A stretch of DNA of 64,000 nt from Zygnema cylindricum. Its lineage: Eukaryota > Streptophyta > Zygnematophyceae > Zygnematales > Zygnemataceae. The translations under genes and the position numbers were made by a program. Location of the stretch: positions 1 through 64,000 of the forward strand of contig JBBHKE010002624.1 in assembly GCA_037447655.1 (NCBI GenBank), in the 5' to 3' direction. Shown in pieces: positions 21,535-32,846 of the stretch. Position 1 is the first letter of the stretch; every line of letters begins with the position of its first letter. The notes under the pieces were generated by a model, which did not search any database, had not been told where the DNA came from, and saw only the letters and a program-made list of their open reading frames with translations.

Positions 21535-22415
21535 TGTTGTTCTGTGATTGCCACACCAACCGAAGATGAAGATGATGTTGGAGTAGACATCACAGAATTC
21601 GGATAAGCAAGAAGCTCTCACACATGCTCACAAAAAAACACACAACTTTGGAGCATAGTCAAAGAAAATTTAGGCAACCAAATGGCTTACAAACCTGACA
21701 CAATGCAGATAATACAAAAAGGAGCACAAGTGCAAATTTACACAGAAATCTGCAAACAAATCTGAGAGATATTCTCAGTCAAAGATATCAAAAATAACAC
21801 AACATAATTTTGATACAACAAGTTCCTAATTGTGAAATGGCTAAGTCTTATATTTATACCTAAAAGATCTATTCTTTTAAGAACTAGCAACCACTCACTA
21901 CCCTAACTAAGCAGAGAAGACATACCAAGCATGCATCAATACCATATATTTTTTGAAAAGAGGATACCTGAATATGCCAAGGTATGTCATACATAATGAA
22001 TCTGAACTGAGACACTAATCAAACAAAACACGCTTCTATACAAACTAGAGATAAGTAACGTCACAGTACACCGTGTATAAAAACGTCAGATAATTACAGA
22101 TGTGGTTCCGGATGACCACCTTTCGTCGGCAACAAATCTTCACCGTCCATCATTTCGAAGTTTCATCCAAGATGAAACTTTTATGTGACGCCTCAATCTT
22201 TATGGTAAGTCTGAATAGTACAGACGGATCTTTGTAGAGTGTCTAAATTACTGATGCTTGTCCGAAAGTGTGTCACACCGTGAACTACCTCACTGTTCAC
22301 TGTAACATTAATTCTGGTACATACTGAACCAGATTTTCACAAAATATTCTAAGTACTGAGAAGACACACCCCTCACCTATGAAGCTTAGTGAGGACTAAA
22401 GCTTTCAAAACAACA
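21535..22415 (-). repeat. L1: group B LTR (3' LTR of E12)
   Basis: On the - strand it runs from TGTTGTTTTGAAAGC (22415) to ACAGAACAACA (21535), about 881 bp. A purine tract lies just outside at 22416-22424, as expected for a 3' LTR of the E12 fragment. ATG at 21590 starts MSTPTSSSSS, which continues for 19 codons to the LTR end: the gag start inside the LTR. It is nearly identical to L2. Confidence 0.85.
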
Positions 22416-23204
22416 CTCCCCTAAAGTTTTAGACTCTAATAACCACTTAGACCACATCCCTCTCTACAGAATTTAAATTTTGGAGCAGGTAAGGGTTTTG
22501 TCATTATGTTTGCCAACATTTTCTCATCAGGTAAGCAGCTGAGTTTCAGAATTCTGGACATCACCTTTTCCCTCACAAAGTGTAACTTAATGTCAATATG
22601 CTTGCTTTTGAAATGATAACTAGGATTAGAAGCAATAGCAATAGCAACTTGATTGTCACACCAAATGACGTGAGGACCAGACTGCATAAATTTAAGTTCT
22701 TGTAAAAGAGACTTTACCCAAAGAAGTTCCTTAACAGCTGAGCTAGCTGCCATGTATTAAGCTTCTATAGTTGACTGAGCAGTCACCTTTTGAAGCTTGC
22801 TTGTTTAGCAGCAAGTACCATTACCGATCTTCAGAATGAATCCAGTGGTAGAACGTCGGCTTGGCATATCACCATAACTCGCATCGCTCCAGGTGCTGAT
22901 CTTCACTTTATCTCCTCCAAGAGATAGTCGGAGATATCGTGTTCCTATAAGATATCGCAGAACCCGTTTTGCTGCCTCCCAATCTGATTTCTTCGGATTG
23001 TGAAGACTACGATTCAGAGCTCCAACAGCGGCTGCAATATCCGGACGAGTGTAGTTCATAAAGTAGATAAGACTCCCAACAATTTATCGGTAGGGAATCG
23101 TGGACATGAAGTCTGAATCCCCTGGTTCCATATAATCTTCGAGAGTCATTCCTCCATCTGTTTCATTTCCTTCCACCTTTTGCTTGAACTCCATAGGAGT
23201 GGCA
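22416..23204 (-). pseudogene. E12: copia RNase H fragment
   Basis: This is the 3' end of a - strand copia polyprotein. Right to left: SAATPMEFKQKVEG, MNYTRPDIAAAVGALN, WSDASYGDMPSR (catalytic Asp), then a stop at the usual CCW position, a break, and AASSAVKELLWVKSLL, WCDNQVAIAIA (third Asp), KLSCLPDEKM, IMTKPLPAP. The conserved Asp of the last motif is replaced (ANIMTKP for ADMMTKP). The fragment stops abruptly at 23204 against unit A2. It resembles E8 most closely. Confidence 0.88.
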
Positions 23205-23719
23205 GCACTATCTAGATTAGCTTCTTTTGGATCTGCGAATTCTGTGGGCAATGGAGCCCATAGAATTTCAGCAACAACATAGCAACGCAGCAGCATAACA
23301 ACGCTATGCTATAGCGTAGCGTTGCATAGCAACGCAACATGTCTATGGCAACATAACAATGTAATAGAATGCGATTTGACTTTGTGCATTGCTAGTCTGA
23401 GTGTAGCACCGCTTGTGAGTTATTTCATCACCGCTTTTTACATGGCTGAACGAAGGACTAGACTAACTGGTTGCTGAACCAACAACCATACTACCTCGTT
23501 GTTAGTACAACATGGCTATTAAAAAAAATGTCTGTGATAAAAAAAACCATGTCCACAATCAAAAATGACAAAGTTCACATTAAAGCAAATAAAAACAAAC
23601 TTTGTATTAATCGGAGGGATATGGTTTAATTTCACATTAAAAATATGTCAACTCATTCTAGGATGTGAATATATATATATCTCCCCTATCTCTCTTTACT
23701 CCAAATCTACGTCAAACAT

Positions 23720-24954
23720 GTATTCATCAAACTCCTATTCCCCTACCTTTCCTTCTTCTTCATCCCATCCTACCATTTCCTTTTCATAATTAACATTCTT
23801 GGTGTTCTGTAAAAATATGAGATTGCTATAAACCCAAACCAAATCAATGGCTTTTTTAGCTGTCAACTGGTTCCTTTTTTTAGAGTGAATATGGTCATAC
23901 GTTGACCAATTCCTCTCACATGAACTGGCAACTGTGCACTGAGCAAGGCTCCTTATTGCTACTTTTTGTAAGACGGGGGTGACATCCCCAAATTGCTGCC
24001 ACCACTTCCACCCTAACATCTGCTTAGCACAAGTCTTTGTCATTTTCCTCCCAAAAATACCCTCAAAACCTTTATACTTAGACAACTCATAGTAGGCCGC
24101 AGCTTAGTCCGCCACATCAAGTAACATCTTATCAAGCATTATTTGGAAACCTTCCATTATTTTCACATTTGAAAGTGGACCATACTCGTGACTTTGGTTC
24201 TCGCGATCAAGTACAAAGCGAGCAGCATATATGAGGCTATGTGCCATCTCCCATCTGGCGATGAAAGACACCTTCAACTCCTCTAGAATCTGCAGGCCTT
24301 CGTAATTTCGCGTTCCTCCATTGTTGGATAACTTCATTAAGAACTCCCTAATACTGTAAAAACCATGATAAACTTTTCCCAAGTTTGAGCTCCATTTGTC
24401 GCACTCCATCACCAGCTGTATTACAGGTTCCGAAAGTGTCACAACCTCAGTCACTCTCGTCGAAAACTCCGGGATCAAGATAAAGCCTTTAATCTTCGCA
24501 CCCTCTAACTTGTATGTAGACTTCAATAATCACTGTTTCTAAGCATCATTAAACATCAAGATCTCTAAGCTATCCTTCACCTCTAAAAACCTCTGTAACA
24601 TGATAAAATTTGTAGCAATCTTGGTCTCTCTAGGTTTCAAAGGCCTAAGTTAGGATATTTCGTGGAACAAGGCTGCAGTCATGTGGTGTTCCATGATAAT
24701 TTTCAACAGGTCGTTCGCCTCTCGGATAGGTGTTGAAATAAATGATAATTTGTCCCAATCCTCCAACATTAGGTCGAATACGTTAGCAGCGCATGGCGTC
24801 CTCGTGATGGAAGGATAAATTTCCATGAGCATAGAGGCGGCAGCCTTGTTTACGAAGCATAATCTGTCATAACTTGTTCCACATGCTTCACCCCCACCGC
24901 AAGAACTCCTATATCTAACACTTTAGCATCATTGATTTTACCTCGAGTGTCTTC
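23720..24954 (-). pseudogene. hAT transposase, C-terminal half (copy 2)
   Basis: This is nearly identical to copy 1, with the same domains and stop positions, so the gene was already dead before the duplication. Here it can be joined in order to the N-terminal half at 25823-26620 across LTR L2. The last 5 bases, TCTTC, are repeated on the other side of L2. Confidence 0.85.
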
Positions 24955-25822
24955 TGTTGTTCTGTGATTGCCACACCAACCGAAGATGAAGATGATGTTG
25001 GAGTAGACATCACAGAATTCGGATAAGCAAGAAGCTCTCACACATGCTCACAAAAAAACACACAACTTTGGAGCATAGTCAAAGATAATTTAGGCAACCA
25101 AATGGCCTACAAATCTCCAACAATACAGATAATACACAAAGGAACACAAGTGCAAATTTACACAGAAATCTGCAAACAAATCTGAGAGATATTCTCAGTC
25201 AAAGATATCAAAAATAACACAATATAATTTTGATACAACAAGTTCCTAATTGTGAAATGGCTAAGTCTTATATTTATACCTAAAAGATCTATTCTTTTAA
25301 GAGCTAGCAACCACTCACTACCCTAACTAAGCAGAGAAGACATACCAAGCATGCATCAATACCATATATTTTTTGAAAAGAGGATACCTGAATATGCCAA
25401 GGTATGTCATACATAATGAATCTGAACTGAGACACTAATCAAACAAAACACGCTTCTATACAAACTAGAGATAAGTAACGTCACAGTACACCGTGTATAA
25501 AAACGTCAGATAATTACAGATGTGGTTCCGGATGACCACCTTTCGTCGGCAACAAATCTTCACCGTCCATCATTTCGAAGTTTCATCCAAGATGAAACTT
25601 TTATGTGACGCCTCGGTCTTTATAGTAAGTCTGAATAGTACGAACAGATTTTTGTAGAGTGTCTAAATTACTGACGCGTGTCCGAAGTGTGTCACACGGT
25701 GAACTCCCTCACTGTTCATTGTAACATTAATTCTGGTACATACTGACTAAATATTCTAAGTACTGAGAAGACACTCCCCTCACCTATGAAGCTTAGTGAG
25801 GACTAAAGTTTTCAAAACAACA
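24955..25822 (-). mobile_element. L2: solo group B LTR inside the hAT gene
   Basis: The 868-bp LTR (TGTTGTTTTGAAAAC to ACAGAACAACA on the - strand) is flanked by TCTTC at 24950-24954 and 25823-25827. It splits the hAT reading frame between FLKAED on the N-terminal side and EDTRGKINDAKVL on the C-terminal side. With no internal sequence left it is a solo LTR; its twin L1 still carries part of the element interior. Confidence 0.88.
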
Positions 25823-26620
25823 TCTTCTGCCTTGAGAAACATGTCACCATTAGGGGTGACAGCTAAAATGTTTAGGAGAGGCGTATCATCAACGACCGTC
25901 CAACGGTTAGATGTGATTGAGGCAATAGTGATTTTTATGGTCTCCAAGTAGCTTGCCAAAATCGCTCGTGATTGTTGCTTTTGTCTCACACAAAAGGCGA
26001 TTTCTCATGGTATTCGTGTGAAGTAACTTGTAGGACTACCCTATATCCTCAGTCTTCTTCACTGGTGTCTTAAAACATGGGTCGTCAAATAGTTGAAATG
26101 GCAAACCATTGGCAAAGAAAGCCTTTGCCCAAGCTACGTCCACCTCTTTTTTGTTATGCATATTGAATACATTATTTATTTTTGTCTGAACACCTTCTAC
26201 CTTGCTACTTTGGCTAGATCTAGATCTACGAAATCCAGTGAGCTAATCAAAATCAGATATGAAACGTTTATGAAAGCCATGTGAAAATTTTGGAGTTTCC
26301 GATGTATTTAACTCCACTTGCAATTCATCTGGACATAAAATGCAAGCTCTAATGCCCCAAATGCAAGTTTAATGCCCCCACTTTTAATATTTCAAAGCAG
26401 ATGATTTCTAATCCTAGTTGCTTGAAAATTGTGTTAAAAATTGCAGTATACATAGATGCATATTTTGTTATTCCCAAGCAACTCGCAGTCTGGTGCCTTT
26501 ACGTAATCCCACTCGATTCCTTGTGGCCTAGGCATGGATGTTTCTCTTTCTATTCGTGAAAACTTGAAGTGTGTGTTCAATGACAAGCTTAATGGGCGAT
26601 TCGATAGCGTCTCCAATGGC
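25823..26620 (-). pseudogene. hAT transposase, N-terminal half
   Basis: Reading from 26616: a BED-finger-like stretch, QGIEWDYVKAPDCELLGNNK then CIYVYCNF; a middle region with QTKINNVFNMHNKKEVDVAW and FFANGLPFQLFDDPCF; and the DUF659 motif SNRWTVVDDTPLLNILAVTP, NGDMFLKAED, which ends at the L2 insertion. The conserved Asp of the usual WTD motif is replaced (WTV), and the frames are broken. Probable start ATG at 26535 or 26616. There is no second copy of this half. Confidence 0.75.
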
Positions 26621-28419
26621 GGCTTCTTGTGAAAGAGGAGTGTGAAAGAGTGTGAAAGAGGAGTGGAGGACAGATGAAAATTCCCGCGCGTAAATGAACC
26701 AATGTCTTTTTTTATGAAAATTTCCGTATAGTATTCCTACAGTTTAGACGGACAAAATTTACGAAAGTTACAAAACAAACTTATACTACGTAGTTTTCGT
26801 AAAGAATTGGACATTTATGCAACCGACTCCAGTTCAGTGACAGATTGTAAGGTCAAATAGGTTTTAGTAGTTGATTGTAGCTCCATAGGGAGGGCGACAT
26901 TGAGGTTAGAGACTTAGAAATAGCAATCAGGTAGCTGAATTCGTACCTAATCCGTACCTTACCGCCCGCGGTACCTATATGGAGGGCGGTTATCCACTTA
27001 AGAATCCAGATTTGATAATTTGATCATATTGATTCATTTTGAACTTTTTAGATGGCAAATCTGCCGTCGTATACATCAAAATACGATTATAAAGTTCCTT
27101 CCCTGATTGTTGACAAAGCTCATCAAAAGAAACTTTATGATATTTTTCAAACTTTAAATCACAACAATTTGATCTTGATGTCAGTGTAAAGTGAAGCTTT
27201 ACACTGCAGCATGAATCGCTATTAGTGGATAAATTCTAATTTTGTAAAGAAAAAATAGTGTTTTCTTCGCTCTCTGTATAGATGTCTCATGCGCATGAAT
27301 GGCACGCATCAAACGCCCAAAAAATAACGAATATGCGTATGAAACAAAATTCAAAAGTTTTTAAAATGCGTTGGCCAACTTTCACGTCATACAAAAATAA
27401 AAAAATAGTAAAAGTTGGAAACATCTAACAAAAATAGTACTACAACAGATGCAAACTTATATTTGTTTTACGTTAAAACATGTATTGTTTAATAAGAGTT
27501 AGTTACTCTAATTTCAAATGCTTTTAAAAAGTGCAGTGTACGAATTGTGTCAGTCCGTACTAAAACTGCTTATTGTTTGTTACAGACGTACAAAATAATC
27601 GTCAAGTAATGGCGTTTGACTAGAGAAATTGAGTGCGTCGTCATGTAAAACTGTACTCATATCTGATTCTAAGTCATAAAGAGGAAGGAAAATAGCGAGA
27701 ACATGTTCTCACATGTTGAAGTGCCGAATATGTGAACACATATTAGCATTAATTCCACTAATTTTGACTTTTTCTAAATAGTGTAGTGTAAAAAAGGAAT
27801 CACTTTGTACGAAAACTGCTCATTACTTTGTTTAGACGTACAAAATAAGTGTCTACACGGGAAATTGAGTGTGTCCCCACGAAACATCGCACTATGATTT
27901 GATTCCTTGTCTGAAAGACGTGGGAGAATCGCGGAAACATGTTCTCACATCTATGTGAACACAAAGTATCACGGCTACATCGAAAAAAGTGTGTAAATTA
28001 TAGTGTTTTTAATTGGCAAAAAAATATCGCGATAACACTGATAGTTATCGTATATTGAACGCTCGGAGGTCCCGATACATCGTTACGAGACCAACAAATT
28101 CCTTATCCGTGATAACTTAAAAAAAATATTGTACGCATAGAATAGTATTTTATAATATATTGTACTATATGATTGACTTTATATACTGTGGCATGCCACG
28201 TATAAGAATCTTTTCCTGTTTAACTAGACTTTATTACGGGTAGCGCAGCACATAAACGTTGATAAATTTAAAACAATGGTTTATAGTTCTAAAACTATAG
28301 TACTGAAACGTTCAAATTAAATTACATTGTAAATTTGTAGAATCAAACTTTCAAATTAAATTACATTGTAAATTTGTAAAATCAAACTTTTTGAAAACCA
28401 GATGAAACTCACAATCAAA
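26621..28419. other. Non-coding repeat, paralogous to 15800-17830
   Basis: No gene is seen. Bases 26925-27040 and 27280-28130 match the sequence around FB2. FB2 is absent here (empty site at about 27477-27485), and about 240 bases at 27040-27280 have no counterpart in the other copy. Bases 28300-28390 contain a short tandem duplication of TCAAATTAAATTACATTGTA. Confidence 0.65.
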
Positions 28420-28567
28420 AGTGGCAGCATCAAAACTGCCGGTTAAAAATGCGGGGTTCATCGCATTTGATGAGACGTCATAAGACGAACGACCGGAGGA
28501 AAAGGAAGATGTGGTCTGATTTCCACTATCGGATGATGATGAATTATTTGCTCTTTCAAAGGATCTC

Positions 28568-28843
28568 ATGGATGGACCTCAAGAGAACGGGTGGATTATG
28601 GACTCCGGATGCTCCTCCCACATGTGCGGCAACAAGGCTTACTTAAAGATGCTTACTCCAATTCCCACTCGTCGAATTTATTACGCGGATGACATCGAAG
28701 TGGAGGCTACGGCAAAACGAAGCGTGGAGTTAGCATGTGACATCAATAGTCAAGTTGTAAAAAGGACATTGCATGATGTTATCTATATCCCAAAGTTTAA
28801 GAATATTTTTTTCCAATTCGGTGGCGGAAATGAAAGGTTTTGA
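28568..28843 (+). pseudogene. E8: protease region
   Basis: GWIMDSGCSSHMCGNKAYLK gives the aspartic protease active site (DSGC), followed by a VIYIPKFKNIFF tail leading to integrase. The frame is open for 91 codons but ends in a frameshift. Upstream 28420-28567 is a short Ser-rich gag tail in broken frames. Confidence 0.78.
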
Positions 28844-29660
28844 TATCTTACAAAAGAATGGGAAAAAGGTAGTAAGCAAAGATGGGAGAGTAGCTTTGGT
28901 AGGAATTAGAAGCCCAAACTTGTTTTACTAGATAAACTTGGCTAATGAAATTGGCTTTGCATACTCCAGTGTCCTTTCGGAAAATGTTTTGTCGCATAAG
29001 TGGCCCGGTCATGTTCATCGTGAAAGGCTTTATAAAATGCTAAAGCAAAATATGATAGATGGTGTTAAATTAGGACAAACAAACTCTCATGTAAGTGACC
29101 GATGTGCTTTGGGAAAGCTTCATAAGCCGCCCCTACCTCAGACTGCGGATAACTGGGCAACAGATTTGCTGCAAATTATTTATTCGGATGTATGGGGACC
29201 GTCAAAAGTTCCTTCCCTTGGTGGCAGCCGGTTTTTCAGCACATTTAGTGATGATTTCTCAAGATAAAGCAAGGTTTACTTTATGAAACAAAAGAGTGAA
29301 GTGCTCACTCACTTCAAACATTTTCGGGTATGGGCGGAAAAGCTTCAGGGGAATCTGGTTCTTTCCCATCGCTCCGACAATAGAGGGGAATATGTTTGTC
29401 ATGCATTCTCGGACTATCTGAAAGAAAATGGTGTTTCTCTGCAATTTACAGTTCTTTATTCTCCAAAATAGAATGGAGTATCCGAAAGACCCAACCGGAC
29501 TCTAACGGAAAGTGCAAAATCTATGTTGCTAGATAAGGGAATAAATTTCAAATTTTGGGGTGAGGCTTTCTTGTGTGCGTCGTATATTAGGAGTAGAATA
29601 GAGACTAGAACAGTGAAAGATATAACACCATATGAAGTGTGGACATGAAGAAAAACGAAT
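28844..29660 (+). pseudogene. E8: integrase region
   Basis: LSHKWPGHVHRERLYKM keeps both His of the zinc motif, but in VSDRCALGKLHKPPLP the first of the paired Cys is lost. The DDE core residues remain recognisable: IYSDVWGP, RSDNRGEY and NGVSERPNRTL. Stops interrupt at about 29265 and 29470. The ORF then degenerates. Confidence 0.8.
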
Positions 29661-30236
29661 GTTAGTCCCCTCTAGGATTTTGGATGTAAATGTTTTATTT
29701 TGGATAATCTCCCTATTTCTAAGCTTAGTACGAAATCGGTTTCCGAAATTTTTATGGGATATGATGATGAATCCGTGGGCTATAGAGTATTCAATACAGA
29801 TAAAAATACTCTTGAGATTGCTAGAAATATTCAAGTTAAGGAGGAAAGTCGATCAGTAGATGTTTTTGGTATGATAGATTCTGAAAAAGATTCCAAAATC
29901 AAGGAATATGTTATCTTTGAAAGTGTTCCTTTCACTTCCCCTAGTCACACTTTGGACACCTTGGCTGTACGTGGAGGGGATCCTCCTCCTCTTCCTCCTC
30001 CTCTTCCTCCTCCTCCTCGGCGGCAACCTACGGTTAAACAGTTCTAGCCTCAAATTTTCCGGGGTGAAGAAGGCAAAGCAGCAGGTTGCGAAACTGCGAG
30101 GCTCCTCTATTTTCTGTCTACACGTTGGAACTAGGTGAAAACCGCAAAACTACAAAATTGCGAGGATGCTGCGAAGCTACGGTGCTGCGAAAGTGCAAAG
30201 CTGCGAGGCGGCTCTATTGTCTACCTGCACGATGGA
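29661..30236 (+). repeat. E8: integrase-RT linker with (CCT)n and GCTGCGAAG-rich insert
   Basis: Bases 29983-30017 are a (CCT/TCT)n tract encoding a Pro-rich linker. Bases 30090-30230 are a string of TGCGA/GCTGCGAAG words that do not look like copia coding sequence. They resemble the low-complexity tracts at 18680-18755, 19851-19950 and 31868-32075. Confidence 0.6.
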
Positions 30237-31056
30237 ACCAGTCACAATACAGGGAGCCTTTTCAGCTCCGGAAAAAGATCAATGGATCTCCGCAGTTAAC
30301 GATGAAATGGGATCGATAATGGAGGTTCAAACCTGGGAGCTTGTGGAGCTTCCGCCGGATCGAAAGGCCATCGATTGTTAGTGGGTCTTTAAAGTCAAGT
30401 TGAATCCGGATAACTCTATAGAAAGATTTAAAGCTAGACTTGTTGCTAAAGGCTATAGTTAGAAGGAGGGAATTGAAAATGAAGAGACTTTCTCTCCGGT
30501 TGTCATGTTTCCAACTGTTTGAATTTTGTTTTCTTTAATGGCCATTGAGGATATGGAATTACATCAAATGGATGTTTAGACAAATTTCTTACATGGAGAT
30601 CTAGAGGAAGTAATTTATATCAAGTAGCTTGAAATATATGAAAGAAACCAAAAAAGAAAATCTAGTCTGTAAACTGTTGAAATCCATGTACGGTTTGAAG
30701 CAGGCTCCGTGTCAGTGGCATTTGAAACTAGATGATCTTCTAACCGGTTTTGGATTCGTCAGGATTAGCTGAGATCACTCAGTATATGTTATGTAAGGGG
30801 AATATGGTATCATTTACATTGCTGTATGTGTAGATGATATGTTGTTGTTAAGCAAGTCATTAAATGAAATTTACAAAATTAAGGCAGCCTTGAATTCAAG
30901 ATTTGAGATGAAGGATTTAGGTGAGGCAAAGTATTTTATTGGAATTAAAGTAGAAAGGAATAGAGATTGAAGAAAATTTATCTAACGCAGCGGGAAGCGA
31001 TAGGAAATATGCTTGAAAAATTTGGCATGGCAGAGGCAAAATGAGGTGCCACTCCC
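30237..31056 (+). pseudogene. E8: reverse transcriptase region
   Basis: Recognisable blocks: EVQTWELVELPPDRKAIDC, a stop at the following Lys position, WVFKVKLNPDNSIERFKARL, FSPVVMFPT, ELHQMDV, RT motif IAVCVDDML (CVDD in place of YVDD, 30827-30838), REAIGNMLEKFGMAEAK. More than ten stops are present. The YVDD change and the stops show it is inactive. Confidence 0.82.
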
Positions 31057-31835
31057 ATGGAATGTAAGCAAAAGGTGGAAGGCATGGAGACCAATGGAGG
31101 AGTCATCTTTGATGACATTTTCGATTCAGGGGAGGCAGATGTTATGGCCACCATTCCATACGGACAAATTGTTGGGAGCCTCATCTTCTTCATGAACTGC
31201 ACGAGGTTGGATATTGCAGCAGCAGTTGGTGTTTTGAGTCGGAATTTACAGAATCTGAGGAAATCAGATTGGGAGGCAGCAAAGAGGTTTCTTTGATACC
31301 TTGCAGGAACACAGAATTTTCGCTTTGCTCTTAGTGGAGATGAAGTCAAAATTCAGACGTGGAGCGATGCTAGCTACAAAGACATGCCAAGCCGCTGTTC
31401 CACAATCGGATTCATCTTGATTATTGGTAGTGGAACATGGTGCTAGAGCAGCAAGCTTCAAAAGGTAACAGCTCAGTCTACAACGAAGGCTGAATATATG
31501 GCAGCAAGCTCAGCTGTGAAGGTGTTACTATTGGTGAAGTCTCTTTTTCAAGTACTACATTTTATACAATCCGGACCTCAAATAGTATGGTGTGACAACC
31601 AAGCAGCTATCGCAATCGCATCCAACCCGAGCCATCACTTCAAAAGGAAGCACATTGACATCAAGTTGCATTTTGTAAGAGAGAAGGTGATGATCAGAAT
31701 TTTGAAACTTAGTTACCTTCCTGATGAGAATATGGTAGCAGATATGATGACTAAGCTTTTACCTGCACCTAAGTTGAAGTTTTGTAGGGAGGAATATAGA
31801 CTCAATGGTTGAGAGAGTTGAAAGGCTTAGGGGAG
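31057..31835 (+). pseudogene. E8: RNase H region and purine tract
   Basis: The frames 31057-31296 and 31498-31812 carry TRLDIAAAVGVLSRN, WSDASYKDMPSR, a stop at the CCW position, STTKAEYMAA, WCDNQAAIAIA, KHIDIKLHFVREKV and MVADMMTKLLPAP. The catalytic Asp residues remain, but a Lys replaces the first Glu of the usual TEAEY block. The purine tract GCTTAGGGGAG ends at 31835. Confidence 0.85.
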
Positions 31836-32846
31836 TGTTGTTTTGGAAACCTTAAGTCCTCTTTGTTCCTTGTTGCTATATTGCCATGCTGCGCTAAGTT
31901 TAACATCGCAGCTGGAAACCCTGAGATTTCTACAATTGTTGCTTTGCTGCTATGCTGCACTGATCTGACATCGCAGCTGCGTTGTTCTAATATCACAGCC
32001 GCGCTGACACATCATAGTAATCATAGTAGTCATAGCAATCACAGCAGAGTCATAGTAGCTATAGCAGTTTGCGCAAGAAAGGTGTTCCCAACATTAGTCA
32101 CTTTGTGTGAAGATAAATTGATTGGGACATGATTTAGTGAGTGTGCAACTCCAAAGGGAGTACACAGTTTTTGTGCACTTTAGGCACACCTGTCGGTCTG
32201 TGAGGAAGTCGAGATTAATTGTTCTAAAAGAAGAAGTACAATTTTATTTGAGGACCAAAGCTACACGTGGAGGTTCATCGTCGGTGATGAAAAAATACGT
32301 GGAAGGCGGACGGAGTCTGCCCTCATTTTTGGAAAGAAAAATATTGACTGTACTTTCAGTTCAGCAGACGAACTTTGACAGCGTACTATTTCATTTTTAG
32401 CAGCTGTCTCATTGGTGTAAATATTTGTGTACATTTGACGGTGGGATTTTGTTGATGAAGAGTATTGTACCAATTAACCACGATAGTTGCAATACCGCGT
32501 GAACAACTGTAGGCTCACTTGTATATATAAGATTTAGATTATTTTAGGAAAGTAAGGGATTCATTGTATGTAAAACTGAGAAGCAGTTTTTGAGTGTTTT
32601 TAATTTTAAGATCATTGTGATGATTTGACATAACCTTGTGAAATTCTACGTGTGGTATCTTTGGTGTATATTCTATATTGTGGCAAATTTGCAGACCTAG
32701 GGTGTCTCTGGTTTGCTTAGGGATTCATTATGAAGTTGGTCTTTTGAAAGATAATGTGAGAGTTTCCTCTTTGCATAATTGATTGTCATGGCAACTGCCG
32801 GTGCTTCTTCATCTTCTTCATTGGCACAAACTGCCTCAAATCAATA
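31836..32846 (+). repeat. E8: 3' LTR with an internal GCTGC-rich insert
   Basis: It starts TGTTGTTTTGGAAACC and ends TCAAATCAATA (expected CAACA), about 1011 bp, longer than S1 (738 bp). The extra length is mainly 31868-32075, a tract of GCTGC, CATAGCAATCACAGCAG and similar words. ATG at 32788 begins MATAGASSSSS, the in-LTR gag start shared with S1 and L1. Confidence 0.8.

Larger units (their letters stand above)
19785..22415. repeat. A1: first copy of a 2.6-kb duplicated unit
   Basis: Bases 19785-22415 and 23205-25822 are nearly identical, differing by scattered single bases and a few small indels. The unit runs from inside the E10 LTR end, through the C-terminal half of a hAT pseudogene, to the outer end of a group B LTR. 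In this copy it is contiguous with the whole E10 LTR on the left and with copia RNase H on the right. Confidence 0.92.
23205..25822. repeat. A2: second copy of the 2.6-kb unit
   Basis: This copy starts at the same internal base of the E10-type LTR (GCACTATCTAGATTAGC), fused directly to the E12 RNase H coding sequence. It ends at the outer end of the group B LTR, which is followed by the missing half of the hAT gene. The right side therefore preserves the original LTR/hAT junction. Confidence 0.92.
28420..32846 (+). mobile_element. E8: 5'-truncated Ty1/copia element (group B LTR)
   Basis: It contains protease, integrase, RT and RNase H in order on the + strand, then a purine tract and a 3' LTR. 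The 5' LTR and most of gag are missing. It lies inside the 5' LTR of E9: the base after its LTR (32847) continues an E4/E9-type LTR in the middle of the tRNA-like module. Many stops are present, so it is old. Confidence 0.85.
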
